64,000 bases of DNA from Rubripirellula tenax (lineage in GTDB: Bacteria > Planctomycetota > Planctomycetia > Pirellulales > Pirellulaceae), in the NCBI RefSeq assembly GCF_007860125.1, contig NZ_SJPW01000001.1:830104-894103 (forward strand). The letters run 5' to 3'. The notes under the pieces are model-generated. The model was not told where the DNA came from, did not search any database, and was given only the letters and a program-made list of their open reading frames with translations. Shown here piece by piece: positions 29,970 to 41,332 of the stretch. The number at the start of each line of letters is the position of its first letter. Within the stretch, counting starts at the first letter, position 1. The position numbers were made by a program, and so were the translations under genes.

Positions 29970-32969
29970 ATGAAAAAACGTCGATCGAATTTCGAGTCTC
30001 TTGAGACTCGCCAACTCCTTGCCGCGGGTCTGGAATCTTGTGTGGCCGCGGATTTTGGCGTTGCCGTACCCCCATCAAGCGACGTGTTCGTTGTTGGTGA
30101 CAATCGAATCGGTGAAAGCCGCATCGCGGTCGGGATGGGCTCGGACGAACCGGCGATCGGGTACGACATTGCCTTGCCGGTTCTCTTCAACCCGGCCATC
30201 GATTTCGAACGTTACGACGCCCTACAGCAGCATGGCGATCGCATCTACGCGATCGACCGGAACCCGTATTCGCAGACGTCGGCCTTGTTCGTTTTCAGGC
30301 CCAACGACGAAGGTGCCTTGGAAGCGATTGCCGAAGTTCCGTTGGATTTTTTTGTTGAACGCATGATCGTCGATGGTGATCAAGTTTTGTTGCTGGGCCG
30401 CGCGTCCCCAATCTATTATTTGACCACCGCCGAAACGACGGCTGAAACGGTGACACCGGGACCCCGCGTCGATGGAACGATCGCGGTAACGATCACGTTG
30501 GGCGAAGAAACCAACGTGGTTCGCCAATCGCTGGACGGCGTGTTCCAAGATGCACACTACGACGACGGTCGGCTCGTCTTGACGTCGGCCGACTATGACT
30601 ATGATCTGCCCGACGTTGCCGGGATTCCTCCGTTCACATGGCTATTACGGGCCTTTGAATTGAGTGACGCAGGCTTGCAAGAGACGGCGACAATCGAGCT
30701 TCCGTATGTGGTTCAGACCCTACTTCGTGGCAATGAGTTGTTTGTCGTGACTTCAATTTCAAGTCACTTCGAAGACGCGTTGCCCGATGAACCGGCGCCG
30801 GATGACTCGCCGGACGACGCGTCCGGGACTGCGTCGCGGGATATTCCTTCCTTCCGACGCGAGTCGTCACTGACGCGTTATCGGTTCACCGACGACGGAA
30901 TCACGGAAGTCAGCAGTTCGTCGCTGGGCAGTGGTGAGTTCATCAGTCTGCGTGTTTCAGAAGACGCGACAACGGCGGTCGCGATTCGCGTCGATCAGGC
31001 GCCCTTTTCGCAGCAGTCGATCGTCGACCTACTGTCGTTTTCCGACGACTCGACGGACGTCTTTGAAACCGTTGCATTTGATTCGTTTCATCCAAGCATT
31101 TTGCATGCCGATTCCGACTACTTGGTCCTGCAAGATTGGAACGACGACGTCGTGATGATTATTTCGCTCGACCAAACGGTTGATCTAGCGTTGGAAGATC
31201 GCGTTCACAAAATTGAGTTCGGAGTCGCCGACGTTTGGAGTCTCAGTGCGGCGAGACTTGGTGACAGCCTTGTCGTGGCCCTGCCTTGGTCGACATCGCG
31301 TCCCGCCGATGATTCGACGGACATGAGAGCGCCGACGCAGTTGATTCCTGGTGCGGTAGTGACGATTGATTTGCCGTCAGCCGAAGTCGTCGCGAGAACG
31401 TCGCTTGAGGGAGGATTGTTGATTTCACAGTTCTTTGTGATCGATGCCGAGGAGCAGCGTTTCGGTTTCGAACAATACAATCCAGCCGCCTTCACAACAT
31501 CACGTTCGTTTCAGTTCGGTCGGTTGAATGCGAACGGTTTGTTCGAGTCCGAGCACGCATTCACGCTGGATGAACAAGCCGAGATCGAGACAACGACTGA
31601 CCACTTGGCTGTGACGACGAGTGATCAATTGATCATCCGACGCTGGAGTGATTTCGAGAACCCGATCGCGTTTCCGCTGGGTGATCCTGATCCGGTAACG
31701 ACGGCGGTGAACGATACCTATTCGCTGCCGACGCTTGGCGAGGAATTCCTGCTTGAAGTGCTGGCCAATGATCAAATCGTCGGCTGGAATGGAGACGCCC
31801 AGATCGTTGAACTGATCGGCGCACCCCAGGGTACCGAGATCGTCCGTTGGCGGTCCATTTCAGTTCCGGTTTCAGCCCTGCGAGGTGTCGACTCGCTTGA
31901 GTTTCAGTACACGATCCAGTCGGGTACCCAGACGTCTACCGCGACCGTTCGCATCGAAGTGATTTCGGTCGATCGCGATCAGATCGATGCACTCGTCGAT
32001 GCCGTTGTCGCTCGCGCGGCCGAGGATTTGGGTGTGTCCGTCGAGGAGATCGAACGAGGCTCTGTGCGTACCGATTACGAGGCAACGCCGCCGATCGTTC
32101 ATTTGACGGTGTCTACGGTTGACGATGTGGCCAAGTACACCGTTGACCTGGACGGTCAGATCGAACAGCAATCCGTCGAGCAGCGAGAACTGTTGGTCGA
32201 ATTGGCACTGCGTGCCGTCGATGGATTGGGGGACTCGATCACGACGATTCACGAGGGCGATGACTTCTGGTTGGAATTGACCGCGAAGGATCTGCGACCC
32301 GATGGGGATGGAGTGTACGCAGCGTTCTTTGACTTGGTCGTCCCCGAAGACCAACTGGCGCTGACTGGCAGATTGACGTATGCCGACGAATTCGGGCCGA
32401 TCGGTCCTAGCAATATCACGCGGGCCCGGATCGACGATTTGGGCGCGATCAGCAGCGAGGTCACGCACCCCGGAAACGGTTTGCAATCCGTGCTGAGGGT
32501 TCATGTAATTGCGATGGCGGCCGGCGAAGTAATGCTGTTGCCCAACCAAGCCGATGAAGTCGGCCACGAAACGTTGCTTCGTGGCATCAACGAAGAGCCA
32601 CCTGCATCAAGTATTCGCTACGTGCCGCTCGGGCTGACGATCTTGCCAGCTCTGGTCGACGATCCGCTGGATATTGATGGTGATGGAAAAATCAGTGCCG
32701 TCGATGCCCTGCGCGTGATCAATTTCTTGGGCCGTTACGGTTCGCTGACCATTGACGATGTCCTTTCGTCCAGCGGCGAAGTCGACGCCAACGGAGAGTC
32801 ACGTGTTCAATTCGATTTCACCAATCTGCGCCGGATGGATGTCAACCGAAACGGTACGATCACGGCCCTGGATGCGCTGGTGATCATCAATCGATTGGGC
32901 CAGGTAACCACGCCGGCGGACGCCGAATCGATCGACGAGATCAAGCTGGTCACGCAAATCGGCGACTGA
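29970..32969 (+). CDS. large secreted beta-propeller-type protein with dockerin repeats, 999 aa
   Basis: The N-terminus MKKRRSNFESLETRQLLAAG is the planctomycete-specific secretion signal. Residues about 70-560 form repeated beta-rich blades, consistent with a C-terminal-type beta-propeller domain protein. A cadherin/Ig-like linker follows. The last about 110 residues carry two dockerin type I calcium-binding repeats: DIDGDGKISAVDALRVINFL and DVNRNGTITALDALVIINRL. The start is placed at ATG 29970, because the in-frame ATG at 29919 adds 17 residues before the secretion motif. Partner cohesin is unknown. Confidence 0.85.
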   Translation: MKKRRSNFESLETRQLLAAGLESCVAADFGVAVPPSSDVFVVGDNRIGESRIAVGMGSDEPAIGYDIALPVLFNPAIDFERYDALQQHGDRIYAIDRNPYSQTSALFVFRPNDEGALEAIAEVPLDFFVERMIVDGDQVLLLGRASPIYYLTTAETTAETVTPGPRVDGTIAVTITLGEETNVVRQSLDGVFQDAHYDDGRLVLTSADYDYDLPDVAGIPPFTWLLRAFELSDAGLQETATIELPYVVQTLLRGNELFVVTSISSHFEDALPDEPAPDDSPDDASGTASRDIPSFRRESSLTRYRFTDDGITEVSSSSLGSGEFISLRVSEDATTAVAIRVDQAPFSQQSIVDLLSFSDDSTDVFETVAFDSFHPSILHADSDYLVLQDWNDDVVMIISLDQTVDLALEDRVHKIEFGVADVWSLSAARLGDSLVVALPWSTSRPADDSTDMRAPTQLIPGAVVTIDLPSAEVVARTSLEGGLLISQFFVIDAEEQRFGFEQYNPAAFTTSRSFQFGRLNANGLFESEHAFTLDEQAEIETTTDHLAVTTSDQLIIRRWSDFENPIAFPLGDPDPVTTAVNDTYSLPTLGEEFLLEVLANDQIVGWNGDAQIVELIGAPQGTEIVRWRSISVPVSALRGVDSLEFQYTIQSGTQTSTATVRIEVISVDRDQIDALVDAVVARAAEDLGVSVEEIERGSVRTDYEATPPIVHLTVSTVDDVAKYTVDLDGQIEQQSVEQRELLVELALRAVDGLGDSITTIHEGDDFWLELTAKDLRPDGDGVYAAFFDLVVPEDQLALTGRLTYADEFGPIGPSNITRARIDDLGAISSEVTHPGNGLQSVLRVHVIAMAAGEVMLLPNQADEVGHETLLRGINEEPPASSIRYVPLGLTILPALVDDPLDIDGDGKISAVDALRVINFLGRYGSLTIDDVLSSSGEVDANGESRVQFDFTNLRRMDVNRNGTITALDALVIINRLGQVTTPADAESIDEIKLVTQIGD

Positions 32970-33092
32970 GAACGCAGGGGCGGTCGATCTCCGCTCGGTA
33001 CGCCGCCAACACCTGTCTGGGAACGTGGACGAACATCCGATAGATTACCGGGCTCCCGATCTATCCCCGTGTTTGACGCGTGAAATCCCGCC

Positions 33093-35150
33093 ATGCTTGT
33101 TTCGCTGAAATGGTTGACGAAGTACATCGAATTGCCGATGAGCCACGAAGAATTGGCCCTCCGGCTTAGCCTTTCGGGGCTCAATCACGAAGAAACGACC
33201 GAGATCGGTGGCGATGTCGTCGTCGATTTGGAAGTAACCAGCAACCGGGGCGATTGCTTGGGACACCTCGGTGTCGCTCGCGAGATCGGCGTGCTGTACG
33301 GGTTGGACGTGGCCACGCCGGCACCCAAACTGAGCTCGGGTGGTCCTAAAGTCGACACTCTGTTGTCGGTTGAAAACCAGTTCACCGAAGCCTGTCCGCG
33401 ATACACCGCGCGAGTGATCCAGGGCGTCAAGGTTGCCCCCAGTCCGGCGTGGTTGGTCGAAGCACTGCAATCCGTGTTTTGGAAACGACGCATCGATGGA
33501 ACGATCGAAACGTACCAACCGATCAACAACGTCGTGGACGCGACCAACTTTGTGATGATGGAATGCGGCCAACCGCTGCACGCGTTCGACTATGACAAAG
33601 TCGGCGGAAAGAAGATCGTCGTTCGTCCTGCGGCCAAGGGCGAAAGGATGGAAGCGATTGACCACCAAACGTACGACCTGGACGATTCGGTATGCGTGAT
33701 CGCGGATGCGAGGGATCCTCAAGCGATCGCCGGCGTCATGGGCGGCGCAGCATCCGAAGTCTCCGATGCAACGACAAGTCTTGTCATCGAAGCCGCCGTG
33801 TTCACTCCGTTGTCGGTTCGCCGAACCGCGCGGCGATTGAAGCTCCACTCGCCGTCGTCTTACCGTTTCGAACGCAAAGTGGACCCCGTCGGTGTCGAGT
33901 GGGCTTCGCGACGCGTTTGCGAAATCATCGTCGACATCGCGGGCGGCAAAGTCGCCGACGGGATCATCGATACCGCTGCTGCATTGACACCCAATCCGCC
34001 GGTCGTGTTACGCCAAAGTCAGATCGAACGCATTCTGGGCATCAAGATCGATGCCGCCGAAGTCCAACGCATCCTGACGCGATTGGGTTGCCAACCCGGC
34101 AAGTCCGATGCGGCGTCAACGGTCTATGTGCCTCCGTCGTGGCGTCATGATTTGACACGCGAGGCGGATCTGATCGAAGAGGTCGCGCGAATCCATGGAT
34201 ACGACAAGATCCCCGAAGACGCACCGATCCCGGTCGCACCGAGTTCGAAACGAGACTTTGACACGGCGATGGAACGTGTGCGGACCGTGATGATCTCGGC
34301 GGCGATTAGCGAAGCGATGACGCCCAGCGTCGTGACGGCGAAATTAGATCAATCGCTCAGTCCGTGGACGACAAAACCCGCGCTGCAAACCGAAACGCCG
34401 ATGCTCAAGGGTGCGCGCTCGCTTCGTCGATCGCTGATTCCCAGCTTGCTAGAAGGCCGTGCCAAGAACTGGTCATCCGCTTCGATCAGTGCAGACCTGT
34501 TCGAGATCGCGCACATCTATTTGCCATCGGGCGAAGGCGACGACACGTTGCCATCCGAACAGTATTCGTTGGGTATTGTTTCCGGCAACGACTTCTTCAT
34601 CGTCAAAGGCACGATCGAAACGCTGTGCCAACGGATGGGTATCGACGGGCGATTGGAAGTCGAGCCGACCGATGTTCCGGGGTTTGCGAAAGGTGCCGGC
34701 GTCTCGTTAAAGATCGGTGATGCCCACCTGGGCTATCTGGGCATCGTCGATGCGAAGGTACTCAAAGGATGGAAATTGCCGGGGCCGGTCGTCGTCGCCG
34801 AGATTTCGTTGCCGACGCTGTTGGAACGGTCATCCTTGGTGCCCCAACAGAAGGCGGTCAGTATGTTTCCATCGATCCAACGAGACTTGAATTTCGTCGT
34901 CGCCGAATCGGTACGTTGGGTCGATCTTGAAAACGTCGTACGGGCAGCCGTGGGCGACTCGTTGGCCGATGTCAACTATCGGGAAACGTATCGCGACGAA
35001 GCAAAGGATGGAAAAGGTCGCAAACGCGTCCTTTTGTCGGTCCAATTGCAACGCCACGACCAAACGCTCAGCGGTGAACAGGCCGACGAGTTGATCGGAA
35101 AAGTGATCGCAGATTGCGGCAAAGAGCTTTCCGCCCAACTATTGTCATAG
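33093..35150 (+). CDS. pheT: phenylalanine--tRNA ligase beta subunit
   Basis: The beta subunit of the heterotetrameric PheRS. The B3/B4 domain (SNRGDCLGHLGVAREIG), the B5 region (ILGIKIDAAEVQRILTRLGC), the class II-like core (WRHDLTREADLIEEVARIHGYDKIP) and the C-terminal anticodon-like fold (FPSIQRDLNFVV) are present. The chain has 685 aa against about 795 in E. coli. The EMAP/OB-fold tRNA-binding domain (B2) that normally follows residue 40 is absent: LSGLNHEETTEI runs straight into VVVDLEVTSNRGD. The alpha subunit gene is not in the window. Confidence 0.93.
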   Translation: MLVSLKWLTKYIELPMSHEELALRLSLSGLNHEETTEIGGDVVVDLEVTSNRGDCLGHLGVAREIGVLYGLDVATPAPKLSSGGPKVDTLLSVENQFTEACPRYTARVIQGVKVAPSPAWLVEALQSVFWKRRIDGTIETYQPINNVVDATNFVMMECGQPLHAFDYDKVGGKKIVVRPAAKGERMEAIDHQTYDLDDSVCVIADARDPQAIAGVMGGAASEVSDATTSLVIEAAVFTPLSVRRTARRLKLHSPSSYRFERKVDPVGVEWASRRVCEIIVDIAGGKVADGIIDTAAALTPNPPVVLRQSQIERILGIKIDAAEVQRILTRLGCQPGKSDAASTVYVPPSWRHDLTREADLIEEVARIHGYDKIPEDAPIPVAPSSKRDFDTAMERVRTVMISAAISEAMTPSVVTAKLDQSLSPWTTKPALQTETPMLKGARSLRRSLIPSLLEGRAKNWSSASISADLFEIAHIYLPSGEGDDTLPSEQYSLGIVSGNDFFIVKGTIETLCQRMGIDGRLEVEPTDVPGFAKGAGVSLKIGDAHLGYLGIVDAKVLKGWKLPGPVVVAEISLPTLLERSSLVPQQKAVSMFPSIQRDLNFVVAESVRWVDLENVVRAAVGDSLADVNYRETYRDEAKDGKGRKRVLLSVQLQRHDQTLSGEQADELIGKVIADCGKELSAQLLS

Positions 35151-35175
35151 TCTTTTACCGATCGCAAATCTGAAC

Positions 35176-36156
35176 ATGCAACCCCCAAAACTTCTCGGTG
35201 ACCTGTACCTCGGCATTGATGTCGGTGGCACCAATGTCAAAATCGGATTGGTGGATGACGCCGGAAATGTCTATGCCAGGACGGCCACCGCGACACCGCC
35301 ACTTGGAACGCCCGAACGGGTGTTTCAGTTCGCACATCAATTTGCCATCGAACAATTGCGGTCTCATGACGTTCCGGCAACGCGATTGAAGGCCGTCGGA
35401 TTGGCGGTCCCCGGTGTTCTTGACACGCAGAGGTCGGTGCTCCGCGAAGTTGTCAATTTGCCCGGTTGGCTGGGCGAGTCGCTGAAACAGATTCTTTCCG
35501 ATGTGACGCGATTGCAAGCAGCGGTTGTCAACGATGCCAACGCGGCCGCGTACGCCGAACACGCGCTGCGAAATCTCGGCAACCAATCGCTCGCGCTGGT
35601 CACGCTTGGCACCGGAGTCGGATGTGGTGTTGTGGTCGCCGGACGCCCCCATGGTGGCGACCACGGGTGCGCTGGCGAACTTGGGCATATCGCGATCGAC
35701 TTCAGCTCCGACGCAATCCCTTGCACCTGCGGCAGTCGCGGCCACTTGGAAAGCTATGCCGGATCGGCCGGTGTCGTCGCTCGGTTGCAATCGTTGTGGA
35801 CCGATAACGCGGAATCCATGCCCGCAACGACGATCGAAATCGCTAGCCGTGCCGAACAAGGCGATCCGCTTTGTTTGCAGGCGATCGACGAGACGGCCAT
35901 GTACGTGGGGCGAGCCATCGGCATGATGGGCCAGACCGTCAATCCGGCCGTCGTGCTGATCGGCGGCGCGATGACATTCGGTGGCAACGAAACCTCCACC
36001 GGCCTTCGTTTTTTGGACGGCATACGGAAATCGGTGGTCGCAACGACGTTGGTTCAGGTTGGTGGTAATTTGAAGATCGAGTATGCGTCGCTTGGAAATG
36101 ATGCGGGTATGCTTGGCGCTGCACGGGTAGCGAAACGAACTTTCTTGGAAGGATGA
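35176..36156 (+). CDS. ROK-family sugar kinase, 326 aa
   Basis: It phosphorylates a hexose or N-acetylhexosamine with ATP. The phosphate-1 motif GIDVGGTNVKIGLVD (about 13-27), the catalytic NDANAAAYAE and the zinc region GELGHIAIDF ... CTCGSRGHLES are intact except that the third Cys of the CxCGxxGCxE motif is His. The gene sits 3 bp upstream of a NagB/PIG-L fusion, which suggests the substrate is GlcNAc or a related amino sugar rather than glucose. Length is typical of ROK kinases. Confidence 0.88.
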   Translation: MQPPKLLGDLYLGIDVGGTNVKIGLVDDAGNVYARTATATPPLGTPERVFQFAHQFAIEQLRSHDVPATRLKAVGLAVPGVLDTQRSVLREVVNLPGWLGESLKQILSDVTRLQAAVVNDANAAAYAEHALRNLGNQSLALVTLGTGVGCGVVVAGRPHGGDHGCAGELGHIAIDFSSDAIPCTCGSRGHLESYAGSAGVVARLQSLWTDNAESMPATTIEIASRAEQGDPLCLQAIDETAMYVGRAIGMMGQTVNPAVVLIGGAMTFGGNETSTGLRFLDGIRKSVVATTLVQVGGNLKIEYASLGNDAGMLGAARVAKRTFLEG

Positions 36157-36159
36157 TCG

Positions 36160-38085
36160 ATGGTTGCGAGTCCCAACGAACGAATTGCTTGTCGAATTTT
36201 CTCGCGAGCGTCGGACGCATCGATCGCCGCCGCAGCCGAGATCGCAAATCTGATCCGCGCCAAGTCGTCACGTGGTGAACAGACCGTGCTGGGCTTGGTT
36301 GCCGGGTCGTCCCCGGTTGGCGTCTATACCGAATTGGTACGATTGCATCGTGCCGGCGAGTTATCGTTCGCCAGCGTGGTGACGTTCAATTCCGATGAGT
36401 ATCATCCGATGCATTCGGGTGAACTGCAAAGCACGTCGCGGTTCATGCACGATCATCTGCTCGATCACGTCGACATTGACCCGGCCAATGTGTATTTGCC
36501 CGATGGAACGATCCCCAAAGACCAAGCCGCCGCGTTTTGTGCGCGATACGAGCAATCCATTCGCGATGCCGGCGGAATCGACATCCAACTGCTGGGCGTC
36601 AATCGCGCTGGGCATATTGGATTGAATGAACCCGGTTCCGATCGCAGTTCGCGAACCCGTTTGATCACGCTGGACACACCGACGCGAACCGATGCGGCGA
36701 GCGACTTTTTTGGTGCCGAAAATGTCCCGCGTCATGCGATCACGATGGGCGTCGGAACGCTGTTGTCGGCACGCCGCATTTTGATGCTGGCGTTCGGCGA
36801 AGGCAAAGCAGACGTCGTTGCAAGGATGGTCGAAGGTTATGCCGGCGCGAACGTGCCGGCGACGTTCTTGCAAGATCACCCGAGTGCGGAAATTTTGCTG
36901 GACGAAGCATCTGCGTCGGCGCTCACTCGCATCCGATCTCCGTGGTTGTTGGGTGAAGTGGCTTGGGACGACGCGGCGATCCGACGGGCAGTGATCGATT
37001 TGGCCGAGGGTTTGGACAAGGCGATTCTGAAACTGACCGATGGTGACTACAACGAGAACGGGTTGCAGGATCTGTTGGCTGCCCATGGCAACAGTTACGA
37101 CATCAACTTGACCGTGTTTCGACAGTTGCAATCCACGATCACGGGCTGGCCCGGCGGGAAACCCGAACATCGAAAACGACCGGGCGATCGTCCCGGGCAT
37201 CGCGACGACATTTTTCCCAAACGCGTGATGGTGTTCTCGCCGCACCCCGACGACGACGTCATCTCGATGGGAGGAACTTTGATTCGATTGGTCGACCAGG
37301 GGCACGACGTTCACATCGCCTACCAGACGTCGGGAAATATCGCCGTGTTCGATGAAGACGCGCTTCGGTTTGCCGAGTTCGTCGAAGACTTCTGTAGCGA
37401 ATTCGAAATCCAAGCCGACGGGCTGGATCAGCTATCCCAACACATCGATAGTTTTTTGCGAAAGAAACAGCCTGGCCAATTGGACAGCGATGAAGTCCTG
37501 CGGATCAAGGGTTTGATTCGACGCGGCGAGGCTCGCCAGGGCGCCCGCTGCTGTGGCGTGCCGGATGCCAACCTGCATTACCTTGACCTGCCGTTCTATC
37601 AGACCGGCCGAATCACCAAGAGTCCGCTGTCGAAAAAGGACGTCGATATCACGGTGGATTTACTTCGATCGACTCAGCCGCATCAGATCTACGCGGCTGG
37701 CGATTTATCGGACCCGCACGGAACGCACCGCACGTGTTTGTCGGCGATCCTTCAGGCCTGTGTGATCTGCCAGAACGATCCTTGGTACGAAGCATGTGCG
37801 GTGTGGATGTACCGCGGCGCTTGGCAAGAATGGTCGCCGCATCAAATTGAAATGGCGGTACCGCTTAGCCCGTTGGAAGTATCTCGCAAACGCGTCGCGA
37901 TCTTCAAACATGAATCGCAAAAGGATCGAGCCCTGTTCCCCGGTTCGGACATTCGCGAGTTCTGGCAGCGGGCGGAAGCACGAAACGCCGACACGGCGAT
38001 GCGCTATGATAAACTGGGTCTCGCCGAATACGCCGCGATCGAGGGCTTTGTACGCTGGGACGGAAAGACCGGCATCGACTTGTAG
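36160..38085 (+). CDS. nagB: NagB-like glucosamine-6-phosphate deaminase fused to PIG-L/LmbE deacetylase, 641 aa
   Basis: Probably a two-domain amino-sugar enzyme. Residues about 1-265 form a GlcN-6-P deaminase-like domain with [20 protein letters not shown] and [11 protein letters not shown]. Residues about 350-600 form a PIG-L/LmbE zinc-dependent N-deacetylase with [16 protein letters not shown] and [10 protein letters not shown]. Together they could convert GlcNAc-6-P to GlcN-6-P and then to Fru-6-P. In the deaminase domain the usual catalytic Asp before GHI (GxDGHIxFNEP) is Ala, as in other long forms, so the deaminase activity is uncertain. Translational start ATG 36160 lies 3 bp after the kinase stop. 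Confidence 0.87.
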   Translation: MVASPNERIACRIFSRASDASIAAAAEIANLIRAKSSRGEQTVLGLVAGSSPVGVYTELVRLHRAGELSFASVVTFNSDEYHPMHSGELQSTSRFMHDHLLDHVDIDPANVYLPDGTIPKDQAAAFCARYEQSIRDAGGIDIQLLGVNRAGHIGLNEPGSDRSSRTRLITLDTPTRTDAASDFFGAENVPRHAITMGVGTLLSARRILMLAFGEGKADVVARMVEGYAGANVPATFLQDHPSAEILLDEASASALTRIRSPWLLGEVAWDDAAIRRAVIDLAEGLDKAILKLTDGDYNENGLQDLLAAHGNSYDINLTVFRQLQSTITGWPGGKPEHRKRPGDRPGHRDDIFPKRVMVFSPHPDDDVISMGGTLIRLVDQGHDVHIAYQTSGNIAVFDEDALRFAEFVEDFCSEFEIQADGLDQLSQHIDSFLRKKQPGQLDSDEVLRIKGLIRRGEARQGARCCGVPDANLHYLDLPFYQTGRITKSPLSKKDVDITVDLLRSTQPHQIYAAGDLSDPHGTHRTCLSAILQACVICQNDPWYEACAVWMYRGAWQEWSPHQIEMAVPLSPLEVSRKRVAIFKHESQKDRALFPGSDIREFWQRAEARNADTAMRYDKLGLAEYAAIEGFVRWDGKTGIDL

Positions 38086-38183
38086 AATTTCGTTACAACC
38101 CGTGTTCTGCCACGGCAGGAAACGTCTTGGCCAGAGCGCTCTGTTCTGACTTGCAACTCACTTTTCACCCCGATCAAAACAGT

Positions 38184-40508
38184 ATGACACCACTGACACG
38201 ACGATTCGCACTGAAGTGCATTGGACTTGGCGGCGCATGGATCGGTTTTGCACCGAAGGTTTCGGCTCAAGACACCTTGACGGCCACGACCAGCACGGCG
38301 GCTTCGGTTTCTTGGTCCAACACCAACGACCGCGTATGGTTGGGCGGGAACGTTTGGGCGAACCCGATGGAAAATTGGCGCGTCGTTGACGGTGCCGCCG
38401 AGTGCCAATCGGCGGGAGGCAACCGAAACGTGCATTGTTTGACGCACCAAGTCACGAACGCGAAAGGATCGATGTCCATGTCGGTCGTCATTCGCCAAAT
38501 CGAAAAGAAGATGTCCGACGGCGGAGTCGGGTTTCGCATCGGCGTTCGATCCGACATTGGTGACCACCGTGCGAACTGTTTCGCTGGCGGCGGAATCAAC
38601 GCGGGAATCATTGGCGGCCAACTGGTGCTCGGCAACAAGCGGCAAGCGATCGATGTCGATGTCACGAAAGATACGCTGCTGTCGTTGATCGCAGTGCCCG
38701 GTGATGGCGGCGGAGTCGAATTGACGTTGGCGGTCGCTGATGACGAAGGCAACCCGATCGGCCAAATTTCTCGGATGGTCGATGCCGATGCCATCTTGGG
38801 CAACGTTTCAATCGTCAACAACTTTGACGGAGCCGCCAAGGTCAGCCAAGGGGCACGCTATCGGTTTAGCGATTGGTTGATTGATGGTGATGCGTTCGAA
38901 GCGAAACCGGAAAACGCGTTCGGTCCCATTTTGTGGTCGATGTATTCGCTAAGCGATTCACGGTCGGATGAGGGCTTTGTGTTGAAGTCCAGTGTGCTGA
39001 CCGGGCCGATGGGCGACGACGACAACCAGCAAGCTGAATTCTGGGTCCAACGTGACGGCCAATGGAAGTCGATGGGAACGGCCAAGCTAGACACGGATGC
39101 CTGGACGGCAACCATTCGAATCCCCAATTGGGACGAAACGAAGGAAACAACGTACAAATGGGTTTACGTCGAAAAGCATCGTGATGGAACGGAAACGGTC
39201 AACGAATGGGTGGGAAGGATTCGTCCGAATCCTTCGGGACGGCCCCTTCGGATCGGTGCGTTGACATGCCAAAACGATTACGCGTTTCCCTACGAACCCG
39301 TTGCCAAGAATGTCGCCAAGATGGATCCCGACTTGGTCTATTTTTCCGGTGACCAGATTTACGAATCGCACGGTGGCTACGGAATCATCCGCCAACCCGC
39401 CGTGCCAGCGATTTTGAACTACTTACGCAAGTACTATCAGTTCGGCTGGTCGTTTCGCGAAGTGATGCGAGACCGTCCAACGATTTGCTTGCCCGACGAC
39501 CACGATGTTTTTCAAGGAAACATTTGGGGCGAAGGCGGCGCGCCGATGGATGTCGACGACGGTGGCGCGTCGTCCAACGGCGGCTATATCGAACCGGCGC
39601 GGATGGTCAATGTGGTTCACATCACCAACACGGCGCACCATCCCGATGCCTACGATCCGGCACCCGTCAAGCAAGGGATCAGCGTCTACTATGGCGACAT
39701 GGTCTACGGCGGCGTCGGCTTTGCGATCCTGGCGGATCGTCAATTCAAGAGCGGGCCCCAGCACGTCGATACCGGCAGTGGCCGCGCGGACCACGTCCAC
39801 GATCAGGGCTTCGACACTTCGGTCTTGGACAAGCCGGGATTGATTTTGTTGGGCGACCGCCAGGAAGCTTTCTTGAAACATTGGGCCAACGATTGGCGCG
39901 GTCACTCGATGAAAGTGCTACTCAGCCAGACCGTTTTCGCCGGTATGGCGACGCACCACGGCGGTTACGATGGTTACTTGAAAGCCGATTTGGATTGTGG
40001 CGGTTGGCCGCAAACGCCTCGCGACCGTGCGATCGAAATCCTGCGACCCAGCAAGGCGCTGCACATCAACGGTGATCAACACCTGACGTCGCTCTGCCAG
40101 TACGGTGTCGATCGTCAACGCGATTCGAATTGGTCATTCTGTACGCCGGCGATTGCGGTGGGATATCCGCGTTGGTGGCGAGCCGACGAGATGAACATGC
40201 CGCACGCCAACCGGCCCAAGCATGGAAATTCCGACACCGGTGAATACTTAGACGGACTGGGCAACAAGGTTTACGTGTACGCGGTGGGCAATCCCGAAGT
40301 CGCGACAAAAAAGAACCGCTACGAAAAGGCTCACCAAAAGGCCAGTGGATTCGGGTTCGTGACCATCGATACGGACGCGAAAACGTACTTCGTCGAAGCG
40401 TACAAGTTCGCGATTGATCCGGCCGACGGAAATCCCGATAACCAGTTCCCGGGCTGGCCGGTGACGATACACCAAGATGAAAACGCAGGCGAGAATCGCT
40501 TGCAGTGA
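38184..40508 (+). CDS. PhoD-like metallophosphoesterase, Tat-exported, 774 aa
   Basis: A probable alkaline phosphatase D or phosphodiesterase. The N-terminus [20 protein letters not shown] is a twin-arginine signal. The C-terminal half contains the PhoD metal ligands: [36 protein letters not shown] and [10 protein letters not shown]. The N-terminal ~330 residues form an Ig-like and beta-sandwich region. The protein is longer than typical PhoD (about 550 aa). ATG 38184 is chosen over an ATG at 38127 because only the former gives a clean Tat signal. Confidence 0.85.
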   Translation: MTPLTRRFALKCIGLGGAWIGFAPKVSAQDTLTATTSTAASVSWSNTNDRVWLGGNVWANPMENWRVVDGAAECQSAGGNRNVHCLTHQVTNAKGSMSMSVVIRQIEKKMSDGGVGFRIGVRSDIGDHRANCFAGGGINAGIIGGQLVLGNKRQAIDVDVTKDTLLSLIAVPGDGGGVELTLAVADDEGNPIGQISRMVDADAILGNVSIVNNFDGAAKVSQGARYRFSDWLIDGDAFEAKPENAFGPILWSMYSLSDSRSDEGFVLKSSVLTGPMGDDDNQQAEFWVQRDGQWKSMGTAKLDTDAWTATIRIPNWDETKETTYKWVYVEKHRDGTETVNEWVGRIRPNPSGRPLRIGALTCQNDYAFPYEPVAKNVAKMDPDLVYFSGDQIYESHGGYGIIRQPAVPAILNYLRKYYQFGWSFREVMRDRPTICLPDDHDVFQGNIWGEGGAPMDVDDGGASSNGGYIEPARMVNVVHITNTAHHPDAYDPAPVKQGISVYYGDMVYGGVGFAILADRQFKSGPQHVDTGSGRADHVHDQGFDTSVLDKPGLILLGDRQEAFLKHWANDWRGHSMKVLLSQTVFAGMATHHGGYDGYLKADLDCGGWPQTPRDRAIEILRPSKALHINGDQHLTSLCQYGVDRQRDSNWSFCTPAIAVGYPRWWRADEMNMPHANRPKHGNSDTGEYLDGLGNKVYVYAVGNPEVATKKNRYEKAHQKASGFGFVTIDTDAKTYFVEAYKFAIDPADGNPDNQFPGWPVTIHQDENAGENRLQ

Positions 40509-40578
40509 TGGGCGGGCGAACAATGGTGTTGGTGATCGCGCCGATGGCGTCTGATCAAACCACGGACACCCGGGTAGA

Positions 40579-41196
40579 ATGTCCACGATGACGTTGACTA
40601 GCCATGCAATCGTACTGCTTGCGAAGTTGTTTAGCGGGTTCACGGTCCGGTGGGTGGATTGCCAACCGGACACGTGCCAGCGAATCTACTTTGCCAATCA
40701 CACAAGCCACCTGGACGCGGTGGTGTTGTGGTCTGCGCTGCCGCGTGAATTGCGGGCGGTGACGCGTCCGGTCGCGGCCAAAGACTATTGGTCGTCCAGC
40801 TGGTTCAAGCAGCACTTGGCCCACAGCTTCAACGCCTTGCTGGTTGACCGCAAAGAGATCAAGGTCCACAAGAGTCCAATCGACATCATGTTGAAACAGA
40901 TGGGCGACGTTTACTCGTTGATCATGTTCCCCGAAGGCGGACGATCATCGGGCGAATCCGAAATGACGGACTTCAAGAGCGGGCTGTTTTATATGGCCAA
41001 GAAACGCCCGGACTTGGAACTGGTTCCCGTCTATATTGATAACGTGAATCGGATTTTGCCTCGCGGCGAGATTTTGCCGGTGCCGCTGTTGAGCTGCATC
41101 ACGATCGGGCCGCCGATCTTCTTGGAAACGGGCGAGCCGAAGCACGTGTTTCTGAAACGGGCCAAAGCCTCGGTCCAACGGCTCAAAGAACTGTGA
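40579..41196 (+). CDS. 1-acyl-sn-glycerol-3-phosphate acyltransferase-like (PlsC), 205 aa
   Basis: It probably transfers an acyl chain to lysophosphatidic acid or another acceptor in membrane lipid synthesis. Acyltransferase motif I is NHTSHLD (His41-Asp46) and motif III is FPEGGRSSGE. The protein is short and soluble-looking apart from one N-terminal hydrophobic stretch (AIVLLAKLFSGF), within the normal range for PlsC. It is alone between two unrelated genes. Confidence 0.87.
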   Translation: MSTMTLTSHAIVLLAKLFSGFTVRWVDCQPDTCQRIYFANHTSHLDAVVLWSALPRELRAVTRPVAAKDYWSSSWFKQHLAHSFNALLVDRKEIKVHKSPIDIMLKQMGDVYSLIMFPEGGRSSGESEMTDFKSGLFYMAKKRPDLELVPVYIDNVNRILPRGEILPVPLLSCITIGPPIFLETGEPKHVFLKRAKASVQRLKEL

Positions 41197-41332
41197 TGCA
41201 GCGCTGCCAAAGATGCTGTAGCAGCCACGCGAATCGACCGAAAATTCGTCGTGGAAAATTCGTGAGGCACTTTGGCTGATCATCGGTATACTTTGGGGAC
41301 ACGCCCGTTCGTCATTCGCCACCGCTGGTGGG

